A DNA stretch of 64,000 bases from Palleronia salina (GCF_900141995.1 NZ_FQZA01000002.1:131501-195500); one strand, 5' to 3'. Positions 8,419-20,213 are shown, counted from the first letter of the stretch. Notes: a model not told the origin generated them from the letters alone. Numbers and translations: made by a program.

Positions 8419-9617
8419 ACGAAGTCGGCCGCGTCGAGCTTGTCGAACAGGGTGGCGAAGTTCTCGGGCCGCGAGGTCTCGATCCCGATCAGGACAGACC
8501 CGAAATTGCGCGCGGATTTCTTCAGGTACTCGAACCGGGCGATATCGTCCTCGGGGCCCAGCATCTCGAGGAAATCACGCAGGGCGCCCGGCCGCTGGGG
8601 CATCCGCAGGATGAAGTACTTTTTCACGCCGCCATAACGCTGGGCGCGCTCCTTGACCTCGGGCAGCCGCTCGAAATCGAAGTTCCCGCCCGAGGTCACG
8701 CACACCACCGTCTTGCCCCGGATCTCGTCCGCCATCTGCGGCAGCACGTCCAGGGCCAGCGCCCCTGCGGGCTCGAGGACAATCCCCTCGATATTCAGCA
8801 TCTCGATGATGGTGGCGCAGATCCGGTCCTCGGGCGCGGTCAGCACCCGCTCGGGGGGCACGTCGCGCAGCACCTCGAAGGTCCGCGCGCCGATCCGCGC
8901 GACAGCCGCGCCGTCCACGAAGCTGTCGACCTTGGGTAGTGTCACCAGCTCGCCTTTGGCCAGCGCGGCGGTCAGGCTGGCGCCGCCCGTCGGCTCGACC
9001 AGCCAGATCGGCATCTCGGGCGCCATCTGGTCAAGGTAGCGCTTCATCCCCGACGACAGGCCGCCGCCGCCCACCGGCAGGATCACCATGTCCGGTGCCC
9101 GCTCCATCTCCGACAGGATCTCGACCGCGACCGAGCTTTGGCCCTCGATCACGTGGTCATCGTCGAAGGGCGACAGGAAATGCCCGCCCCGCTCGGCGCA
9201 GAATGCCTGCGCCGTTTTCAGCGTGTCGTCGAAATAGTCGCCCACCAGCCGGATCTCGACCGCGTCACCGCCGAAGGTCCGCGTCTTCTCGACCTTCTGC
9301 GCGGGTGTCGTGACGGGCATGAAGATCACGCCCTTCACCCCGAAATGCCGGCAGTTGAAGGCGACGCCCTGCGCATGGTTGCCCGCGCTCGCGGCGACGA
9401 ACAGGTCCTGGTCGGGATCGGCCTCGCGCGCCTTGCGCATGGCGTTGAACGCGCCGCGGATCTTGTAGGACCGGACCGGGCTGAGATCCTCGCGCTTCAG
9501 CCAGATGTCGGCGTCGTACTTGGCGCTGAGGTAATCGTTGCGCTGCAAGGGCGTGGCGGGGAACAGCCCGCGCAGCCGGGCCGTCACGGCCAGGGCGGTA
9601 TCTGCGAAATTGCTCAT
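8370..9617 (-). CDS. ilvA: Threonine ammonia-lyase (threonine dehydratase)
   Basis: A 415-residue PLP enzyme that deaminates L-threonine to 2-oxobutanoate, the first step toward isoleucine. The PLP-binding lysine lies in VRSYKIRGAFNAM (about residue 52), the phosphate-binding glycine loop is PVGGGGLSSG, and SAGNHAQGVAF is the substrate loop. The C-terminal ~85 residues (KYFILRMPQRPGALRDFLEM) form a single ACT-like regulatory domain, shorter than the two in the E. coli biosynthetic enzyme, so the allosteric control may differ. Divergent from argG with ~107 bases between starts. Confidence 0.92.
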   Translation of the reverse strand: MSNFADTALAVTARLRGLFPATPLQRNDYLSAKYDADIWLKREDLSPVRSYKIRGAFNAMRKAREADPDQDLFVAASAGNHAQGVAFNCRHFGVKGVIFMPVTTPAQKVEKTRTFGGDAVEIRLVGDYFDDTLKTAQAFCAERGGHFLSPFDDDHVIEGQSSVAVEILSEMERAPDMVILPVGGGGLSSGMKRYLDQMAPEMPIWLVEPTGGASLTAALAKGELVTLPKVDSFVDGAAVARIGARTFEVLRDVPPERVLTAPEDRICATIIEMLNIEGIVLEPAGALALDVLPQMADEIRGKTVVCVTSGGNFDFERLPEVKERAQRYGGVKKYFILRMPQRPGALRDFLEMLGPEDDIARFEYLKKSARNFGSVLIGIETSRPENFATLFDKLDAADFVYRDITEDETLADFLV

Positions 9618-9724
9618 GGTCAGCAGCTATGCCCGCCCGACGTCCCTGCGGCAAGGCCACCTTGCGATTGGCCCCGAAAGCCTCTACCCACGCGACGATT
9701 TGACCCGTGATGGAGACTTGGCCC

Positions 9725-10945
<1,221 letters not shown>

Positions 10946-10956
10946 AACGAACGAAC

Positions 10957-10983
10957 GGGGGCCGCGTCTGCGCCGCGACCCCC
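10957..10983 (+). terminator. Hairpin after argG, probable terminator
   Basis: Twelve bases after the argG stop, GGGGG-C-CGCG and CGCG-A-CCCCC can pair with one C/A mismatch around a loop of about seven bases. There is no clear T-tract, so it is a weak intrinsic terminator or a transcript-end stabilising hairpin. Confidence 0.45.
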
Positions 10984-11049
10984 TAGAGCCAACGTGACAG
11001 GGACGTTGACCCTGATCCGTACTTGACGACAACTCGTTACATCGCGGGC

Positions 11050-11288
11050 TCCCGAGACACGGGCGGCCGGATCGGCCGGAAAACGATCGCTGCCGATCTT
11101 GCTTCCCATGAGGGAGAGTCGCATCGCTCGACAGAGGCATAGGCGGTGTCGCCGCCGCCTATTCCCAGGACCATTTTCAGCCCGCATCTTTGCGGGATCA
11201 TCTGCAGTCACGTCGGCAAAGCGACAAAGTTTCGGGCCGGCGCAAAAAATTTTCGACGTCGATCTCAGGCCCCTTCACGGGGCCTTTT
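11050..11288 (+). ncRNA. Candidate structured RNA in the argG-msrA gap
   Basis: The 462-base gap between argG and msrA contains no plausible gene. It does contain a run of perfect plus-strand hairpins: CGGCCG-GAT-CGGCCG (11064-11078), ATAGGCGG/CCGCCTAT (11139-11162), CCCGCA-TCTT-TGCGGG (11181-11196) and a terminator at 11268-11288. This is the pattern of a small RNA gene ended by an intrinsic terminator, or of a long msrA leader with attenuation. The 5' end is a guess: TTGACG near 11023 could be a -35 box but no good -10 is visible. I could not match it to 6S RNA, SRP RNA, tmRNA or RNase P. Existence and strand are inference. Confidence 0.35.
11268..11288 (+). terminator. Intrinsic terminator upstream of msrA
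   Basis: GGCCCC (11268-11273) pairs with GGGGCC (11279-11284) around the loop TTCAC and is followed directly by TTTT (11285-11288). This is the best intrinsic terminator seen in the window. It lies 120 bases before msrA and 322 bases after argG, so it ends either an unannotated transcript or an msrA leader. Confidence 0.7.
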
Positions 11289-11407
11289 CGTCCCTGAAAA
11301 AGCCGCGACAGCGCATGACAGCGCTTCACCCTTGCGTGACAACACGACCCATTTCATTGAAACCGATCCCGCTTGTCGCGACCTTTCCGGTGAAAAGGGA
11401 GATCACG

Positions 11408-12061
11408 ATGATGAACGGATTTGCGAAAACGAAATACACGGCACTCGGCGCCGCCGCGCTGCTCGCCACTGCCTTCGGGGCCCCCGCGGCCAAGGCCGAG
11501 ACGGCCCTGGTCGCCGGTGGCTGTTTCTGGTGCGTCGAGGCCGATTTCGAGAAGGTCAAAGGCGTGAGCGAGGTCGTTTCGGGCTTTGCCGGCGGTGATG
11601 TCGCGAACCCGACCTACAAGCAGGTCACAGGCGGCGACACGGGTCACCTGGAGGTCGCGCAGATCGAGTTCGACGAAAGCCAGGTCAGCTACGCACAGAT
11701 CATCGACCTGTTCCTGCGCTCGATCGACCCGTTCGACGCGGGCGGACAGTTCTGCGACCGGGGCGAAAGCTACAGCACCGCGATCTTCGCCCTGAACGAC
11801 CGCCAGGCGCGGATCGCGCAAGAGCGGGTCGCCGCGGCCGAGGCCGAGCTGGGCCGCAAGATCGTGACGCCCGTGCGCGGCGCGGCCGAATTCTACCCGG
11901 CCGAGGAATACCACCAGGACTACTACAAGGGTGACGAACTGGTGCTGACCCGCCGCGGCCCGAAATCGAAGGCCAACGCCTATGATTTCTACCGCGACGC
12001 CTGCCGCCGAGATGAGCGTGTGCGCGAGATCTGGGGCAATGACGCCCCGTTTACGGGCTGA
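11408..12061 (+). CDS. msrA: Exported peptide-methionine (S)-S-oxide reductase
   Basis: A 217-residue MsrA that reduces methionine-S-sulfoxide in proteins. The catalytic motif [17 protein letters not shown] is near residue 37, with [17 protein letters not shown] and EYHQDYY as other family landmarks, and a likely resolving Cys at RDACRRDE near the C-terminus. The first ~29 residues (charged start, hydrophobic [15 protein letters not shown], then cleavage before ETALV) form a signal peptide, so the enzyme should act in the periplasm, unlike the usual cytosolic form. Start at ATG 11408 (or 11411), with AGGGA eight bases upstream. No msrB is adjacent. Confidence 0.92.
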   Translation: MMNGFAKTKYTALGAAALLATAFGAPAAKAETALVAGGCFWCVEADFEKVKGVSEVVSGFAGGDVANPTYKQVTGGDTGHLEVAQIEFDESQVSYAQIIDLFLRSIDPFDAGGQFCDRGESYSTAIFALNDRQARIAQERVAAAEAELGRKIVTPVRGAAEFYPAEEYHQDYYKGDELVLTRRGPKSKANAYDFYRDACRRDERVREIWGNDAPFTG

Positions 12062-12179
12062 AGCGAGCCTTGTCGCGGCGCGTGGGCAACGGATCCCGCG
12101 CACCGCAACGCATCATCGCATCCGCCACCTCGGGTCGCGGCGCGTGGACACGGGCAGCGGCTGTGGATATGACCGGCCC

Positions 12180-13166
12180 ATGGCCGAGCCCGCACCAGAC
12201 ACCGCCCCGACGCCCGCACGCGACGCCCGCGCCATCGCGCGGGACGTGCTACTGACGGAAAGCGACGGGCTGCGCCAGTTGGCCGACAGCCTGAGTCCCA
12301 CCATCGCCGACACCGTGGCCCAGCTTCTGCAGACGCAGGGCCGCATCATCGTGTCGGGCATGGGAAAATCGGGCCACGTTGCCGCCAAGATCGCCGCCAC
12401 GCTCGCGTCGACTGGCAGCCCGGCGCAGTTCGTCCATCCCGGCGAGGCCAGCCACGGCGACCTGGGCATGATCACCCGCAGCGACGCGGTGATCCTGATC
12501 TCGAACTCGGGCGAAACCCGCGAACTCGGCGATATCATCGCCCACACCCGGCGGTTCCGCGTCCCCATGGTCGCGATCACCCGGCGGGCCGAGTCGACCC
12601 TCGCGCAGCAGGCCGATCATTTGCTGCTGCTGCCCGACGCGCCCGAGGCCTGCGCCATCGGCATGGCACCGACCACATCGACCACGATGACCATGGCGCT
12701 GGGCGACGCGCTGGCCGTCGCCCTGATGGAGGCGCGGGGCTTCGACCGCGACAGCTTCCACGTCTTCCACCCCGGCGGCACGCTGGGCGCCCAACTTCTG
12801 AGCGTCAGCGCCGTGATGCATCGCGGGGGCGCCCTGCCCGTCGTGGCGCCCGACACCCCCATGGGCGAAGCGCTGCTCGAGATGACGGCCAAAGGCTTCG
12901 GCGTCGCCGCTGTGGTGTCGGACGGACGGCTGCGCGGCGTCATCACCGACGGCGATTTGCGGCGGAACCTCGAAGGGCTGATGGGCCGCGTCGCGGGCGA
13001 CGTGGCGACGCCTGATCCGCAGACCATCGACCCCGAGGCGCTTCTGGCCGAAGCGCTGGGGATCATGAACGACCGCAAGATCTCGGCCCTGTTCGCCGTC
13101 GACGGCGACGGGATTCTGCAGGGACTTGTCCATATCCACGACGCTTTGCGGGCAGGTGTGAAATGA
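12180..13166 (+). CDS. kdsD: D-arabinose 5-phosphate isomerase (KdsD/KpsF family)
   Basis: A 328-residue isomerase converting ribulose 5-phosphate to arabinose 5-phosphate, the first dedicated step of Kdo synthesis. The N-terminal SIS domain has GRIIVSGMGKSGHVAAKIAA and SNSGETRELGDI; GMAPTTSTTMTMALGDALA and FHPGGTLGAQLL follow. Two CBS repeats make up the last ~120 residues (GVAAVVSDGRLRGVITDGDL; KISALFAVDGDGILQGLVHI). ATG 12180 is used because an upstream extension would run into msrA. Its last codons overlap kdsB as ATGA, and kdsA follows, which confirms the pathway. Confidence 0.92.
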   Translation: MAEPAPDTAPTPARDARAIARDVLLTESDGLRQLADSLSPTIADTVAQLLQTQGRIIVSGMGKSGHVAAKIAATLASTGSPAQFVHPGEASHGDLGMITRSDAVILISNSGETRELGDIIAHTRRFRVPMVAITRRAESTLAQQADHLLLLPDAPEACAIGMAPTTSTTMTMALGDALAVALMEARGFDRDSFHVFHPGGTLGAQLLSVSAVMHRGGALPVVAPDTPMGEALLEMTAKGFGVAAVVSDGRLRGVITDGDLRRNLEGLMGRVAGDVATPDPQTIDPEALLAEALGIMNDRKISALFAVDGDGILQGLVHIHDALRAGVK

Positions 13167-13954
13167 GCGTGACCGTCTTCATTCCCGCGCGCTATGCCTC
13201 GTCGCGCTATCCCGGCAAGCCGCTGGTGGACCTGACCGGCGCCACCGGCCGCAAGGCGTCCCTGATCCAGCGCAGCTGGGAGGCGGCGCAGGGGATTCCC
13301 GGCGTCGACGACGTCTATGTCCTGACCGATGACGACCGGATCGCGGATGCCACCCGTGCGTTCGGCGGCGCGGTCCTGATGACGTCCAGCGCGGCCCGGA
13401 ACGGTACCGAACGCTGTGCCGAGGGGCTGGCCCAGCTCGACACCGCGCCCGAGATCATCGTGAACCTGCAGGGCGACGCGCCGCTGACGCCCGCCTGGTT
13501 CCTCGAGGCGCTGATCGCGCATATGCAGGCCAACCCGGACGCGCAGATGGCGACGCCCGTTCTGCGCACCGATGCCGAGACGCTGGAAAACTTCGTCACC
13601 GACCGCAAGGAAGGCCGCGTCGGCGGAACCACGGCGGTCATCCGCGGCGATGGCACCGCTCTGTATTTCTCGAAAGAGGTCCTGCCCCATGTGGCGAGCC
13701 TCACCAAGCCGCCCGAGGTCTGGCACCACGTGGGCGTCTATGCCTACCGTCCCGCCGCGCTTGACGCATATGCAGGGTGGCCCGAAGGCCCGCTTGAGCG
13801 CGCCGAGGGGCTGGAGCAGCTGCGGTTCCTGGAAAACGGCTGGCCCGTTGCCTGCGTCCCGGTGGACGCGCGCGGCCGGGTGTTCTGGGAACTTAACAAC
13901 CCCGTGGACGTGGCCCGGATCGAAGCCGTGCTGAAAAAGGAAGGCATCGCATGA
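13163..13954 (+). CDS. kdsB: 3-deoxy-manno-octulosonate cytidylyltransferase (CMP-Kdo synthetase), divergent type
   Basis: A 263-residue nucleotidyltransferase that would activate Kdo as CMP-Kdo. The N-terminal nucleotide loop [18 protein letters not shown] and [14 protein letters not shown] are clear family motifs, as is [13 protein letters not shown]. The sequence between them differs from the E. coli protein in places, for instance in the ERLA-equivalent region and the C-terminal [19 protein letters not shown]. It resembles the KpsU/KdsB branch; the function rests on its position between kdsD and kdsA. Starts in an ATGA overlap with kdsD and ends in one with kdsA. Confidence 0.87.
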   Translation: MSVTVFIPARYASSRYPGKPLVDLTGATGRKASLIQRSWEAAQGIPGVDDVYVLTDDDRIADATRAFGGAVLMTSSAARNGTERCAEGLAQLDTAPEIIVNLQGDAPLTPAWFLEALIAHMQANPDAQMATPVLRTDAETLENFVTDRKEGRVGGTTAVIRGDGTALYFSKEVLPHVASLTKPPEVWHHVGVYAYRPAALDAYAGWPEGPLERAEGLEQLRFLENGWPVACVPVDARGRVFWELNNPVDVARIEAVLKKEGIA

Positions 13955-14772
13955 AGACCGTTACCATCGGCGACATTTCCGTCTCGAACACGGCGCCCTT
14001 CGCGCTGATCGCCGGGCCCTGCCAGCTCGAGTCGCTGGACCACGCCCGGATGCTGGCCGAGCGGATCGCCACCGCCGCCGACGCCGCCAACCGGCCGTGG
14101 ATCTTCAAGTCGAGCTACGACAAGGCCAACCGGTCGTCTCTGAAAGGCAAGCGGGGCCTCGGGATGGACGAGGGCCTGTCGATCCTTTCGAAGATCAAGG
14201 CCGAGTTCGGCGTGCCGGTGCTGACCGACGTGCACGGCCCCGACCAATGCGCCCCGGTGGCCGAGGTCGTGGACGTGCTGCAGATCCCGGCCTTCCTGTC
14301 GCGCCAGACCGACCTGCTGCTGGCCGCGGGCGAGACCGGCGCCGCGATAAACGTGAAGAAGGGCCAGTTCCTGGCCCCGTGGGACATGGAGAACGTGGCC
14401 GCGAAGATCGCGTCGACCGGGAACGAGCGGGTCATGCTGTGCGAGCGCGGCGCGTCCTTCGGCTATAACATGCTGGTCTCGGACATGCGGTCGCTGCCGA
14501 TCATGGCGGGGACCGGCTATCCGGTCGTCTTCGACGCCACCCATTCCGTGCAGCTGCCCGGCGGACAGGGCAGCGCGTCGGGCGGACAGCGCGAATTCGT
14601 CGAGCCCCTGGCCCGCGCGGCGCTGGCCGTGGGCGCGGCCGCGGTCTTCATCGAAACCCACGAAGATCCCGATAACGCCCCCAGCGACGGACCCAACATG
14701 GTGTTCATCGACAAGCTTGCCCCCCTGCTGCAAGGGCTGGCCGCGATCGACGATCTGACTAAGTCCCGGTGA
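13951..14772 (+). CDS. kdsA: 3-deoxy-8-phosphooctulonate synthase (Kdo-8-P synthase)
   Basis: A 273-residue TIM-barrel enzyme that condenses PEP with arabinose 5-phosphate. Characteristic motifs are [10 protein letters not shown] (residues ~19-28), [44 protein letters not shown] and [12 protein letters not shown]. The presence of a Cys in [10 protein letters not shown] fits the metal-dependent class, although class needs structural comparison. Third gene of the kdsDBA operon; the product goes to lipopolysaccharide inner core or capsule linker. Confidence 0.95.
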   Translation: MKTVTIGDISVSNTAPFALIAGPCQLESLDHARMLAERIATAADAANRPWIFKSSYDKANRSSLKGKRGLGMDEGLSILSKIKAEFGVPVLTDVHGPDQCAPVAEVVDVLQIPAFLSRQTDLLLAAGETGAAINVKKGQFLAPWDMENVAAKIASTGNERVMLCERGASFGYNMLVSDMRSLPIMAGTGYPVVFDATHSVQLPGGQGSASGGQREFVEPLARAALAVGAAAVFIETHEDPDNAPSDGPNMVFIDKLAPLLQGLAAIDDLTKSR

Positions 14773-14794
14773 AAACCACACCGGAGGAACACCC

Positions 14795-15175
14795 ATGAAG
14801 ACCGAAGAGACGGACCAAGGCACGCTGGAAACCTGGACCGTGGACGAGGTGGCGAAAGCGCTCGACGCGGGCGAGATCGCGCTGATCGACGTGCGCACCC
14901 CGGCCGAGTACAGCTTCGAGCATATCGAGGGCGCCCTGCTGTCGCCCCTGTCCCATTTCCGCGCGGACCGTCTGCCGTCTCAGCAGGGCAAGCGGCTGGT
15001 CTTTCACTGCGGCAGCGGCGTGCGGTCCGAGAAGGTCGCGCGCAAGTGCCTCGAGGCCGGCATCAGCCCCGTGGCCCACATGGAGGGCGGCTTCGGCGCG
15101 TGGAAATCGGCGAAACAGCCCCACATCGCCACCGACATGGCGTCGGGCGGTCTGAAACGGGTCGAGGCCGGCTAA
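14795..15175 (+). CDS. Rhodanese-like domain protein
   Basis: A 126-residue single-domain rhodanese. It contains VAKALDAGEIALIDVRTPAEY, the family N-motif, and the active-site loop FHCGSGVRSEKVA with the catalytic Cys near residue 71. It probably moves sulfur from thiosulfate or a persulfide in the cytosol; the substrate is unknown. GGAGGAA lies eight bases before the ATG. It starts 22 bases after kdsA, so it may be cotranscribed with the Kdo operon, with no evident functional link. It converges with maeB, leaving three bases between the stops. Confidence 0.87.
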   Translation: MKTEETDQGTLETWTVDEVAKALDAGEIALIDVRTPAEYSFEHIEGALLSPLSHFRADRLPSQQGKRLVFHCGSGVRSEKVARKCLEAGISPVAHMEGGFGAWKSAKQPHIATDMASGGLKRVEAG

Positions 15176-15178
15176 GGC

Positions 15179-17434
15179 TCAGCCGATATCCACCGCCGCG
15201 ATGGCCGCCATGTTCAGGATGTCGGTCATGTTCGATCCGGTGGACGCGATCTGCACGGGCTTGCGCAGGCCCGTGAGGATCGGGCCGATCACGGTCGCGC
15301 CCGCCATTTCCTGCATCAGCTTCACCGAGATCGAGGCCGAGTGCCTTGCGGGCACGACCAGCACGTTCGCGGGGCCGGACAGGCGGCAGAACGGATAGTT
15401 CTTCATGGCCTCGGCGTTCAGCGCCACGTCGACCGTCATCTCGCCATCGTACTCGAAATCGACCCCGCGCTTGTCCAGCACGTCCGGCGCGACATGCATC
15501 TTCTCGGCGCGCTCGGACACGGGATAGCCGAAGGTCGAGAAGCTGACGAAGGCCACCCGCGGCTCCAGCCCCAGGCCCCGCGCGACATCGGCGCCGCGTT
15601 CGGCGATATTGGCCAGGTCGTGCTGGTCGGGCCATTCGTGGATCAACGTGTCCGCGATCAGCACGATCCGGCCCCGCGACAGGACGGCGGTGATCCCCAC
15701 GGCACCATCCTCGGGCCGCGCATCGAACACGCGGTTGATCAGCTCCATCACCTGCGCGGATTTCCGTGTGGCACCGGTGACCATCCCGTCGGCATGGCCA
15801 TGGGCCAGCATGAGGGCCGAGAACACGTGCCGGTCCCGCGCCGCCATCCGGTGGATATCGTGCGAGTCGAACCCGCGCCGCTGGAGCCGTTCGTAGAGGA
15901 AGTCCTTGTAGGTCGAGAGATGCTCGGTCGTGGCGGCGTTGACGATCTCGATGCTGTCGATGGCGGGTTCGAGCCCTTCGGCCCGCAGAAGCTCTCGGAT
16001 CTCGGGCTCGCGGCCCACGACCACGGATTCGCCCATCCCTTGCCGGGCATAGGCCACGGCGGCCTTCAGCACGCGGATATCATCGCCCTCGGCAAAGACG
16101 ATGCGGGCCTGTTTCGCCCTGGCGCGGGCATAGATGCCTTCGAGAATCGACGCGGTCGGGTCCATCCGTTGTTTCAGCGTGGCCTCGTAGCCGTCCATGT
16201 CGATGATGGGCCGCCGCGCCGCGCCAGTGTCCATCCCCGCGCGTGCCACCGCCCGCGGCACCTGCCAGATCAGGCGCGGGTCGAACGGCGTGGGGATGAT
16301 GTAGTCGCGCCCGAATTTCAGCTTGCGGCCATAGGCGACGGCGACCTCGTCTGGCACATCCTCGCGCGCCAGCGCGGCCAGCGCCTCGGCGCAGGCGATC
16401 TTCATCTCGTCGTTGATGGCCCGCGCGTGGATGTCCAGCGCACCCCGGAACAGGTAGGGAAACCCCAGGACGTTGTTCACCTGGTTGGGATAGTCGCTGC
16501 GCCCGGTCGCGACGATCACGTCCTCGCGCACGGCGTGGACGTCCTCGGGCGTGATCTCGGGGTCGGGGTTCGCCATGGCGAAGATCACGGCCTCTTTCGC
16601 CATGGACATGACCATGTCCTGGGTGACGGCGCCCTTGGCCGAGCAGCCCAGGAACACGTCGGCCCCGTCCAGCGCCTCGGCCAGCGTGCGCGCGTCGGTC
16701 TTGACGGCGTGAGCAGATTTCCACTGGTTCATGCCTTCGCTGCGGCCCTGGTAGATCACGCCCTTGGTGTCGCAGGCGATGCAGTTCTCGTGCCGTGCCC
16801 CCATGGATTTCAGCAGCTCGAGGCACGCGATGCCCGCCGCCCCCGCACCGTTCAGCACGATCTTCACGTTTTCGATGCGCTTGCCCGAAAGATGCAGCGC
16901 GTTGATGAGGCCGGCGGCGCAGATCACGGCCGTTCCGTGCTGGTCGTCATGGAAGACGGGGATATCCATCTCTTCCTTCAGGCGCTGCTCGATCATGAAG
17001 CACTCGGGCGCCTTGATATCCTCGAGGTTGATGCCCCCGAAGGTCGGCCCCATCAGTCGCACGGCGTTGCAGAAGGCGTCGGGGTCTTCGGTATCCAGCT
17101 CGATATCGATGGAATTCACATCGGCGAAGCGCTTGAACAGCACCGCCTTGCCTTCCATCACGGGCTTGGAGGCCAGCGCCCCGAGGTTGCCCAGGCCCAG
17201 TACCGCCGTCCCGTTCGAGATCACGGCGACGAGGTTGCCCTTGTTGGTGTAATCGTAGGCGCGGCCCGGCTCGGCCGCGATCCGGTCGCACGGCACGGCG
17301 ACGCCAGGGGAATAGGCAAGGCTCAGGTCACGCTGGGTGGCCATGGGGACCGACGCGGCAATGTCGAACTTGCCCGGCCGCGGTTCCATGTGGAACTGCA
17401 AGGCCTCGTTGTCGGTCACTTTCTTCTGGGTCAT
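15179..17434 (-). CDS. maeB: NADP-dependent malic enzyme with C-terminal phosphotransacetylase-like domain
   Basis: A 751-residue bifunctional-looking enzyme that decarboxylates malate to pyruvate. The N-terminal ~430 residues are malic enzyme, with [34 protein letters not shown] and the nucleotide loop [16 protein letters not shown]. The C-terminal ~320 residues resemble phosphotransacetylase ([35 protein letters not shown]) and usually serve regulation by acetyl-CoA rather than catalysis. ATG 17432-17434 ([12 protein letters not shown]) was chosen for its GGAGGAGA ribosome site ten bases upstream; the frame is open to 17620 but that part overlaps mutS. Divergent from mutS. Confidence 0.95.
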   Translation of the reverse strand: MTQKKVTDNEALQFHMEPRPGKFDIAASVPMATQRDLSLAYSPGVAVPCDRIAAEPGRAYDYTNKGNLVAVISNGTAVLGLGNLGALASKPVMEGKAVLFKRFADVNSIDIELDTEDPDAFCNAVRLMGPTFGGINLEDIKAPECFMIEQRLKEEMDIPVFHDDQHGTAVICAAGLINALHLSGKRIENVKIVLNGAGAAGIACLELLKSMGARHENCIACDTKGVIYQGRSEGMNQWKSAHAVKTDARTLAEALDGADVFLGCSAKGAVTQDMVMSMAKEAVIFAMANPDPEITPEDVHAVREDVIVATGRSDYPNQVNNVLGFPYLFRGALDIHARAINDEMKIACAEALAALAREDVPDEVAVAYGRKLKFGRDYIIPTPFDPRLIWQVPRAVARAGMDTGAARRPIIDMDGYEATLKQRMDPTASILEGIYARARAKQARIVFAEGDDIRVLKAAVAYARQGMGESVVVGREPEIRELLRAEGLEPAIDSIEIVNAATTEHLSTYKDFLYERLQRRGFDSHDIHRMAARDRHVFSALMLAHGHADGMVTGATRKSAQVMELINRVFDARPEDGAVGITAVLSRGRIVLIADTLIHEWPDQHDLANIAERGADVARGLGLEPRVAFVSFSTFGYPVSERAEKMHVAPDVLDKRGVDFEYDGEMTVDVALNAEAMKNYPFCRLSGPANVLVVPARHSASISVKLMQEMAGATVIGPILTGLRKPVQIASTGSNMTDILNMAAIAAVDIG

Positions 17435-17564
17435 CGGTCGCGTCTCCTCCGGCGTGGCGCAATTCGTGGCACAGGCCCCCGGGGGGTTCCACTGCAAAAA
17501 CCGCCCCTTCATGCCCCGCGCCGCATTGGCTAGGGTGTCGCGACCTCGCGCCGGGAAACACGCC

Positions 17565-20213
17565 ATGAACACCGCCAAACCCGCCGTCACGCCGATGATG
17601 GCGCAATATCTCGAGATCAAGGCAGGGCACGAAGGGGCGCTGCTGTTCTACCGGATGGGCGACTTCTACGAGCTGTTCTTCGACGACGCCGTCGCGGCGG
17701 CGGCGGCGCTGGACATCGCCCTGACCAAGCGGGGCAAGCACCAGGGCGACGACATTCCCATGTGCGGCGTCCCTGTCCACGCCGCCGAGGGCTACCTGCT
17801 GACGCTGATCCGCAAGGGGTTCCGCGTGGCGGTCTGCGAACAGACCGAGGATCCGGCCGAAGCGAAGAAGCGCGGATCCAAATCCGTCGTGCGGCGCGAG
17901 GTGGTGCGGCTGGTCACGCCCGGCACGCTGACCGAGGACACGCTACTCGATGCGCGGCGGCACAATTTCCTGGCCGCCTATACGGCCATGCGCGGCGACG
18001 GTGCGCTGGCGTGGTGCGACATGTCCACGGGCGAACTGTCGGTCACGCCCTGCCCGCCCGTCCGGCTGGGCCCCGAACTGGCCCGCCTCGCCCCGCGCGA
18101 AGTCCTGCTGAACGAGGCGCAGGAGGCTGATTGGGCCGAGATCGTCACTGAATCAGGCGCGTCACTTACCCCGCTATCGCGCGGGTCGTTCGACAGCACG
18201 GGCGGCGCGGCGCGGCTGTGCCGGGTATTCGACGTGGCGACGCTGGATGCCTTCGGCACCTTTTCGCGCCCCGAGATCTCGGCCATGGCGGCGCTGGTCG
18301 ACTACCTGGAGATCACCCAGAAGGGAAAACTGCCGCTGCTGCGTCCGCCCCGGCGCGAGGATGCCGATGGCGTCATGCAGATCGACGCCGCGACCCGCGT
18401 CAACCTGGAACTGACGCGCGCGCTGTCGGGCGGGCGCGACGGATCGCTGCTGTCGGCCATCGACCGCACCGTGACGGCGGCGGGCGGACGCCTGCTGGAA
18501 CGGCGGCTGACCGCACCGTCCCGTGACCTTGCGCTGATCCGGTCCCGCCACGATGCCATCGCCGCCGCCGTGGGCGCGCCCGACCTGGCGCAGGCCCTGC
18601 GGGAAAAGCTGCGCCACGTCCCAGATATGGACCGTGCCCTGTCGCGCCTGTCGCTGGAGCGTGGCGGACCGCGCGACCTGGCTGCCATGCGCGATGGCCT
18701 GGCCCGCGCGGCCGAGATCGCGGATTGCCTGGCGGGCGGTCCGGCCGATCTTCTGGATACTGGGCTGGAGTCGTTGACCGGACACGACGAATTGATCGAC
18801 CGTCTGTCCGATGCGCTGGTCGCCGAACCGCCGATCCTGGCCCGCGACGGCGGCTTCATCGCGCCGGGCTTCGACGCGGCGTTGGACGAGGCCCGCAGCC
18901 TGCGCGACGAGGGGCGCGGCGTCATCGCCGGGATGCAGGCCAATTTCGTGAAACAGACCGACATCTCGTCGCTGAAGATCAAGCACAACAACGTGCTGGG
19001 CTATTTCATCGAGGTCACGGCCGCCCACGCCAAGAAGATGCTGGCCGAACCGCTGTCCCAGACCTTCATCCACCGCCAGACCACGGCCAACGCGGTACGC
19101 TTCACCACCGTCGAGCTTAGCGCGCTGGAGACCAAGATCCTGAACGCGGGCGGCCGCGCGCTGGAGATCGAGAAACGGCTTTTTGCCGAGCTTTCGGCAC
19201 AGGTTCTGGACCACGCCGGCCCCATCGGCGACACAGCCCGCGCGCTGGCGGCACTGGACGTGACCACGGCGATGGCGGACCTGGCGGTGGGCGCGAAATG
19301 GTGCCGTCCCGACATGGTGTCGGGCCGCGATTTCCAGATCACCGGCGGCCGCCACCCGGTGGTGGAACAAGCACTGCGGCGGCAGGGCGGCGTGCCCTTC
19401 GTGCCGAACGATTGCGCGCTGTCGGATGGCGCGGACAGCGCCGCGCTCTGGCTGCTGACCGGGCCGAACATGGCCGGTAAGTCGACCTTCCTGCGCCAGA
19501 ACGCGCTGATCGCCCTGCTGGCGCAGATCGGCTCTTACGTTCCCGCCGATTCGGCGCGGATCGGCGTCGTCAGCCAGCTGTTCAGCCGCGTGGGCGCGGC
19601 GGACGACCTGGCGCGCGGACGCTCGACCTTCATGGTGGAGATGGTCGAAACCGCCGCGATCCTGAACCGCGCCGACGACCGCGCGCTGGTGATTCTGGAC
19701 GAGATCGGGCGCGGAACGGCCACCTATGACGGGCTGTCCATCGCCTGGGCGACGCTCGAACATCTGCACGACGTGAACCGCTGCCGCGCGCTGTTCGCCA
19801 CCCATTACCACGAGATGACGCAACTGGCCGACCGGCTGAGCGGCGCGCAGAACGCGACCATGTCGGTCAAGGAACACGACGGCGAGGTCGTGTTCCTGCA
19901 CGAGGTGCGCAAGGGCGCCGCCGACCGGTCCTACGGGGTGCAGGTGGCCAAGCTGGCCGGCCTACCCGCCGCGGTGGTGTCGCGCGCGCGCGATGTTCTG
20001 ACGATGCTGGAAAAGGGCGAGGCCGAGGGCCGCAAGACGACCCTGATCGACGACCTGCCGCTGTTCTCGGTGGCGACGAAACCCGCGCCGACCGCCCCTG
20101 CGACAGACCCGGTGGCCGAGCGCCTGTCGCAGGTCCAGCCAGACGAGCTGAGCCCGCGCGAAGCGCTGGACCTGGTCTACGAGCTTCGTGCGCTGGCGGC
20201 CGGGTCGAAATGA
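17565..20213 (+). CDS. mutS: DNA mismatch repair protein MutS
   Basis: An 882-residue mismatch-recognition ATPase. The mismatch-binding domain has the Phe-x-Glu motif in [14 protein letters not shown] (residues ~28-41). The clamp and core domains follow, then the ATPase with Walker [16 protein letters not shown] (near residue 635), [31 protein letters not shown] (Walker B) and ATHYHEM. The C-terminal helix [17 protein letters not shown] matches the dimerisation tail. Start at ATG 17565, with GGGAAA eight bases upstream; the longer frame from 17337 lies opposite maeB. Ends 57 bases before the convergent grpE. Confidence 0.96.
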   Translation: MNTAKPAVTPMMAQYLEIKAGHEGALLFYRMGDFYELFFDDAVAAAAALDIALTKRGKHQGDDIPMCGVPVHAAEGYLLTLIRKGFRVAVCEQTEDPAEAKKRGSKSVVRREVVRLVTPGTLTEDTLLDARRHNFLAAYTAMRGDGALAWCDMSTGELSVTPCPPVRLGPELARLAPREVLLNEAQEADWAEIVTESGASLTPLSRGSFDSTGGAARLCRVFDVATLDAFGTFSRPEISAMAALVDYLEITQKGKLPLLRPPRREDADGVMQIDAATRVNLELTRALSGGRDGSLLSAIDRTVTAAGGRLLERRLTAPSRDLALIRSRHDAIAAAVGAPDLAQALREKLRHVPDMDRALSRLSLERGGPRDLAAMRDGLARAAEIADCLAGGPADLLDTGLESLTGHDELIDRLSDALVAEPPILARDGGFIAPGFDAALDEARSLRDEGRGVIAGMQANFVKQTDISSLKIKHNNVLGYFIEVTAAHAKKMLAEPLSQTFIHRQTTANAVRFTTVELSALETKILNAGGRALEIEKRLFAELSAQVLDHAGPIGDTARALAALDVTTAMADLAVGAKWCRPDMVSGRDFQITGGRHPVVEQALRRQGGVPFVPNDCALSDGADSAALWLLTGPNMAGKSTFLRQNALIALLAQIGSYVPADSARIGVVSQLFSRVGAADDLARGRSTFMVEMVETAAILNRADDRALVILDEIGRGTATYDGLSIAWATLEHLHDVNRCRALFATHYHEMTQLADRLSGAQNATMSVKEHDGEVVFLHEVRKGAADRSYGVQVAKLAGLPAAVVSRARDVLTMLEKGEAEGRKTTLIDDLPLFSVATKPAPTAPATDPVAERLSQVQPDELSPREALDLVYELRALAAGSK

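Noticed and set aside
11050-11288. Known structured RNAs (6S, SRP, tmRNA, RNase P) in the argG-msrA gap
   Set aside because: I found none of the conserved motifs I would expect, such as the SRP RNA apical-loop sequence or the RNase P core; it remains an unknown candidate.
11099-11407. Upstream extension of msrA to 11099
   Set aside because: It would pass through the hairpins and the terminator; the signal-peptide start at 11408 has a good ribosome site.
15341-17533. 730-codon plus-strand open frame opposite maeB
   Set aside because: High-GC antisense shadow: it lies over the malic enzyme with full domain support and its own translation shows no recognisable motif.
18174-19901. 575-codon minus-strand frame opposite mutS
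   Set aside because: Overlaps the MutS ATPase and clamp on the opposite strand and has no independent support.
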